Source: Thermacetogenium sp. UBA4966 (GTDB taxonomy: Bacteria > Bacillota > DSM-12270 > Thermacetogeniales > Thermacetogeniaceae). Taken from it: a DNA stretch of 9,682 bases. The notes below the pieces were generated by a model. The model saw nothing but the letters and a program-made list of their open reading frames with translations, was not told the origin of the DNA and did not search any database. Positions within the stretch are counted from its first letter, which is position 1. Every line of letters begins with the position of its first letter. The position numbers and the translations under genes are program-made. Below are positions 7,107 through 9,682 of the stretch, one piece after another. The stretch lies in assembly GCA_002397275.1 (NCBI GenBank), contig DHAA01000016.1, positions 1-9,682 of the forward strand, in the 5' to 3' direction.

Positions 7107-7141
7107 GGCTGCGGAAAAAGAGATTTGCCGCGGCCTCTTTT
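7107..7141 (+). terminator. Probable intrinsic terminator after tig
   Basis: GGCTGCGG (7107-7114) pairs with CCGCGGCC (7128-7135) in an 8-bp stem with one G-U pair, followed by TCTTTT. It starts 37 nt after the tig stop. A second pairing competes with it: AAAAGAG in the loop (7116-7122) is exactly complementary to CTCTTTT (7135-7141), which would tie up the T run. That could weaken termination and allow read-through into clpP. Confidence 0.6.
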
Positions 7142-7166
7142 AACAAGTGCATTAATCTGGTATATT
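7140..7166 (+). promoter_or_regulatory. Predicted extended -10 promoter of clpP
   Basis: TGG followed by TATATT (7158-7166) fits an extended -10 element with one mismatch in the hexamer. TTAACA (7140-7145) could be the -35, although 15 nt is a short spacer; the extended -10 makes a good -35 less necessary. Transcription would start near 7173. No CtsR-type heptad repeat is seen around it. Confidence 0.5.
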
Positions 7167-7208
7167 AGAGGTAGAATGAAATAAGATTTATGAGAGCGGG
7201 TGAGCTAA

Positions 7209-7817
7209 ATGAACAAAGCGCAGTATCTGGTTCCTATTGTGGTGGAGCAGACGAATCGCGGCGAACGATCTTATGATATCTATTCGCGGCTTTTAAAGGA
7301 CAGGATTATTTTTCTGGGTACTCCGATAGATGATAATGTGGCAAATATCATTATTGCGCAGCTTCTTTTTCTCGAAGCAGAGGATCCGGAAAAGGATATA
7401 TTCATCTACATCAACTCTCCGGGCGGCTCTATCACCGCTGGGATGGCGATCTTCGATACCATGCGTTATGTTAAGCCTGACGTTTCCACGATGTGTGTGG
7501 GTTTAGCGGCCAGCATGGGGGCATTTCTGCTGGCTGCCGGCAATAAGGGTAAGCGTCTCGCTACTCCTAACAGTGAAATTCTGATTCATCAACCTCTGGG
7601 AGGCGCCCAGGGGCAGGCGACCGATATTGAAATTCACGCCAAGCGCATCATCAAAGTGAAGGAGCGGCTGAACAATATCCTTGCAGAGCTTACGGGTCAG
7701 CCTTTGGAGAAAATCCAAAAGGATACCGATCGTGACACCTTTATGGATGCCGAAGAAGCTAAAAAGTATGGCCTCATTGACGACGTAATTACATTTCGGG
7801 CTGAAGAGAAGGTGTAA
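7209..7817 (+). CDS. clpP: ATP-dependent Clp protease proteolytic subunit
   Basis: ClpP forms two stacked heptameric rings enclosing serine-protease sites. With an AAA+ partner such as ClpX it degrades unfolded, tagged and regulatory proteins in the cytoplasm. The 202-residue product has the full catalytic triad: S102 in GLAASMGAF, H127 in LIHQPLGG, and D176 in DTDRDTF, spaced as in the Bacillus enzyme. The YINSPGGSITAGMAIFD segment (from Y67) is also conserved. Only a few residues precede the mature-like start, so there is little or no propeptide. The ATG at 7209 has a GGTGA-type site a few bases upstream, weaker than those of its neighbours. clpX follows after 22 nt in the same transcript. 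Length and sequence are ordinary for the family. Confidence 0.98.
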   Translation: MNKAQYLVPIVVEQTNRGERSYDIYSRLLKDRIIFLGTPIDDNVANIIIAQLLFLEAEDPEKDIFIYINSPGGSITAGMAIFDTMRYVKPDVSTMCVGLAASMGAFLLAAGNKGKRLATPNSEILIHQPLGGAQGQATDIEIHAKRIIKVKERLNNILAELTGQPLEKIQKDTDRDTFMDAEEAKKYGLIDDVITFRAEEKV

Positions 7818-7822
7818 TCCCT

Positions 7823-7830
7823 AAGGGAGG
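7823..7830 (+). promoter_or_regulatory. Ribosome binding site for the TTG start of clpX
   Basis: AAGGGAGG lies in the 22-nt gap after the clpP stop and 9 nt before TTG at 7840. It supports a non-ATG start for clpX. Confidence 0.75.
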
Positions 7831-7839
7831 TGCGCGTTT

Positions 7840-9093
7840 TTGAACAAATTCGGTGATGAAAAAGGACAACTGAAGTGTTCCTTCTGCGGCAAACTGCAGG
7901 ACCAGGTGAAGAAACTGGTGGCAGGTCCCGGTGTTTATATTTGTGATGAGTGCATTGAGCTGTGCAATGAGATCATCGAGGAAGAACTGGGTGAGGACAC
8001 TGAATTAGAATTAAACGATATTCCCAAACCGCAGGAGATAAAGGATGTTCTCGACCAGTATGTTATTGGCCAGGAATACGCCAAGAAGATCCTATCAGTG
8101 GCTGTCTACAATCATTACAAACGGATCAATGTGGGCATGCGGGCAGATGATGTGGAGCTTCAGAAAAGCAACATCGTTATGCTGGGGCCTACCGGCTGTG
8201 GGAAAACCCTGCTGGCTCAGACCCTGGCCCGTATCTTGAACGTACCCTTTGCTATCGCGGACGCCACATCGTTGACCGAGGCCGGCTATGTGGGGGAGGA
8301 TGTGGAAAATATCCTGCTCAAGCTGATCCAATCGGCGGACTATGATGTGGAAAAAGCGGAGAAGGGGATCGTTTACATTGATGAAATTGATAAGATCGCC
8401 CGCAAATCGGAGAACCCCTCTATTACCCGGGATGTTTCCGGCGAAGGGGTGCAGCAGGCGCTATTGAAAATCCTGGAGGGTACGGTGGCCAGCGTTCCGC
8501 CGCAAGGAGGGCGCAAGCACCCGCATCAGGAGTTCATTCAGATCGATACGACGAATATCCTCTTTATCTGCGGAGGCGCTTTCGAAGGTGTAGACAAGAT
8601 CATCCAGAACCGGACCGGCAAGAAGACGATCGGTTTCGGGGCGGAGATCGTACGCCAGGAGCAGGAGATAGGCGAAATACTGAGTCAGATTATGCCGGCG
8701 GACCTTCTTAAGTACGGCTTAATTCCGGAGTTTGTAGGAAGAGTGCCGGTAATTGTTACGCTCGAGGCTCTGGATGAGGATGCTCTCGTCAAGATTTTGA
8801 CCGAACCCAAGAATGCCCTGGCAAAGCAATACCAGAAGCTCTTTGAAATAGACGGGGTGACATTGGAGTTTAAAGACGAGGCGCTCCACGCCGTGGCCAA
8901 AGAGGCGGTGCGCAGGAAAACAGGCGCCCGCGGTCTGCGGGCAATCCTGGAGGAGACTATGCTCAATGTGATGTATGATATACCTTCCAGGAGCGACATC
9001 ACCAAGTGCGTGATCACCAAAGACGTTATCGATAAGAAAGAAGAACCGATACTGGTGACCGAAGATCGCAAGAAAAAGAGTGAAACGGCATAA
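7840..9093 (+). CDS. clpX: ATP-dependent Clp protease ATP-binding subunit ClpX
   Basis: ClpX is a hexameric AAA+ unfoldase that recognises substrates, unfolds them and feeds them into ClpP. The 417-residue product starts with a C4 zinc-binding domain (C13, C16, C35, C38). Walker A is GPTGCGKT (116-123), Walker B is YIDEID with D181-E182, the RKH pore loop lies in GGRKHPHQEF, and the IGF loop that docks onto ClpP is at residues 264-266. The C-terminal RRKTGARGLRAILEE sensor 2 region is present. The start is a TTG at 7840-7842, fixed by AAGGGAGG (7823-7830) 9 nt upstream; no nearer ATG keeps the zinc finger. P-loop position 120 is Cys where B. subtilis ClpX has Ser, a change that keeps the motif. 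It is co-transcribed with clpP and ended by a terminator starting at the base after its stop. Confidence 0.98.
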   Translation: MNKFGDEKGQLKCSFCGKLQDQVKKLVAGPGVYICDECIELCNEIIEEELGEDTELELNDIPKPQEIKDVLDQYVIGQEYAKKILSVAVYNHYKRINVGMRADDVELQKSNIVMLGPTGCGKTLLAQTLARILNVPFAIADATSLTEAGYVGEDVENILLKLIQSADYDVEKAEKGIVYIDEIDKIARKSENPSITRDVSGEGVQQALLKILEGTVASVPPQGGRKHPHQEFIQIDTTNILFICGGAFEGVDKIIQNRTGKKTIGFGAEIVRQEQEIGEILSQIMPADLLKYGLIPEFVGRVPVIVTLEALDEDALVKILTEPKNALAKQYQKLFEIDGVTLEFKDEALHAVAKEAVRRKTGARGLRAILEETMLNVMYDIPSRSDITKCVITKDVIDKKEEPILVTEDRKKKSETA

Positions 9094-9120
9094 GGGGCGC
9101 GAGAGCGCTCCTTATTTTTT
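9094..9120 (+). terminator. Intrinsic terminator of clpP-clpX
   Basis: GGGGCGC and GCGCTCC form a 7-bp stem (one G-U pair) capped by the tetraloop GAGA, of GNRA type, and followed by TTATTTTTT. It begins directly after the clpX TAA and separates clpPX from lonB. Confidence 0.9.
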
Positions 9121-9162
9121 GCCTTTTGCCTCCGAATCAACGGGCGTTTAGCGGGGATATAA

Positions 9163-9192
9163 GTTTGAGAACCGCGATTTCTGGTAATAATG
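9163..9192 (+). promoter_or_regulatory. Sigma-F-like (forespore) promoter of lonB
   Basis: GGTAATAATG (9183-9192) matches every fixed position of a published sigma-F -10 form, GGnnAnAnTR. GTTTG (9163-9167) lies 15 nt upstream and matches four of five positions of the -35 form GYWTA. No convincing sigma-A pair is present: TTGAGA at 9165 has no -10 at a normal spacing. In Bacillus subtilis lonB is known to be transcribed in the forespore by sigma-F, which makes this reading credible. The consensus comparison is from memory. Confidence 0.45.
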
Positions 9193-9236
9193 AGGGTAAA
9201 TAATAGGAATTTACCTGAATAGGAGTCGTGGTTATT

Positions 9237-9682
9237 TTGTTTCCTGGACTCAGTGGTTTTAACGGCGTCATCGGCGCCATTCAGATCGTTTTTGTGATCG
9301 TTGTCGGACTGTATTTCTGGAATCTTTTGCGCAGCCAGCAGGGGACGCGTGTAGCGGTGGATCGGGAATCGAAAAAGGAAATGGAGAAGATTCAGCGGCT
9401 GCGTAAAATCTCGCTGGCCGAACCTCTGGCCGAAAGAACCCGTCCTCAGTCTTTTGAAGAGATCGTCGGACAGGAGGAGGGGCTGAAAGCGATGCGCGCC
9501 GCTCTTTGCGGCCCTAACCCCCAGCATGTGCTGCTCTACGGCTCCCCCGGCGTAGGGAAAACCGCGGCTGCCCGGCTTGTGCTGGAGGAGGCCAAGAACA
9601 ACTCCCTGTCTCCCTTTGGGACGGACGCCAGGTTTGTGGAAACCGATGCCACTATCGCGCGCTTTGATGAGCGTGGGATCGC
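9237..9682 (+). CDS. lonB: ATP-dependent protease LonB (5' part, cut by window end)
   Basis: LonB is a membrane-anchored ATP-dependent serine protease of the Lon family, found in spore-forming Firmicutes and acting in the forespore in Bacillus. The visible 148 residues include a hydrophobic N-terminal segment at about 8-30 (a run of Ile, Val and Phe ending GLYFWNLL), a basic and acidic linker, then TRPQSFEEIVGQEEGLKAM, CGPNPQHVLLYG and Walker A GSPGVGKT (102-109). FVETDATIARFDERGI is the last clear motif. The protease domain with its Ser-Lys dyad lies beyond the window; the Bacillus protein has about 550 residues. The start is taken as TTG at 9237, 11 nt after AGGAG (9221-9225); an in-frame GTG at 9228 is only 2 nt from that site. 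It follows the clpX terminator and so has its own promoter. Confidence 0.93.
   Translation, partial: MFPGLSGFNGVIGAIQIVFVIVVGLYFWNLLRSQQGTRVAVDRESKKEMEKIQRLRKISLAEPLAERTRPQSFEEIVGQEEGLKAMRAALCGPNPQHVLLYGSPGVGKTAAARLVLEEAKNNSLSPFGTDARFVETDATIARFDERGI

Noticed and set aside
8685..9527. 280-codon minus-strand open frame over the clpX end and lonB start
   Set aside because: It is antisense to two well-identified genes, crosses a terminator and a promoter, and shows no recognisable domain.
1..9682. A CRISPR array
   Set aside because: No regularly spaced 28-29-bp repeats are present. In I-E loci the array usually follows cas2, which would be beyond base 1.

Overview
The window reads as chromosomal DNA of a low-to-mid-GC Gram-positive bacterium, most likely a spore-forming Clostridia member of the Peptococcaceae/Desulfotomaculum type. 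This rests on the gene order tig-clpP-clpX-lonB, the Bacillus-type membrane-anchored LonB, purine-rich Shine-Dalgarno sites with frequent TTG starts, and a sigma-F-like promoter before lonB. The taxon is an inference from protein character and gene order; no search was run.

Left half (1-5052, minus strand): the front of a type I-E CRISPR-Cas operon transcribed leftward in the order cas3, cas8e (cse1/casA), cas11 (cse2/casB). The genes are tightly packed: cas3 and cas8e overlap by 8 nt, and cas8e and cas11 are 17 nt apart. By the standard I-E order, cas7e, cas5e, cas6e, cas1, cas2 and the repeat array should lie beyond base 1; none of them is in the window. Cas3 keeps the residues expected of an active HD nuclease and an active superfamily 2 helicase, so this half of the interference machinery looks functional. 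The operon appears to start from a promoter at 5116-5144. A 23-bp inverted repeat (5099-5121) covers the -10 box and probable start site and is a candidate operator.

Middle (5053-5591): a divergent intergenic region, then a tRNA-Leu(UAG) gene with encoded CCA and a strong promoter, then the tig promoter, embedded in an imperfect 37-bp dyad.

Right half (5592-9682, plus strand): a protein quality-control cluster. It holds trigger factor (tig, with an unusual acidic C-terminal tail), a terminator, clpP and clpX (one transcript with its own promoter, ended by a strong terminator), and the 5' part of lonB behind a separate, sigma-F-like promoter. Trigger factor handles nascent chains, ClpX unfolds and feeds substrates to the ClpP peptidase, and LonB is a second ATP-dependent protease, known in Bacillus to act in the forespore.

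The protein families are all known. The least described parts are the regulatory structures: the palindrome on the cas promoter, the sigma-F-like lonB promoter and the dyad before tig. The trigger-factor tail and an internal composition drop in cas8e also stand out.
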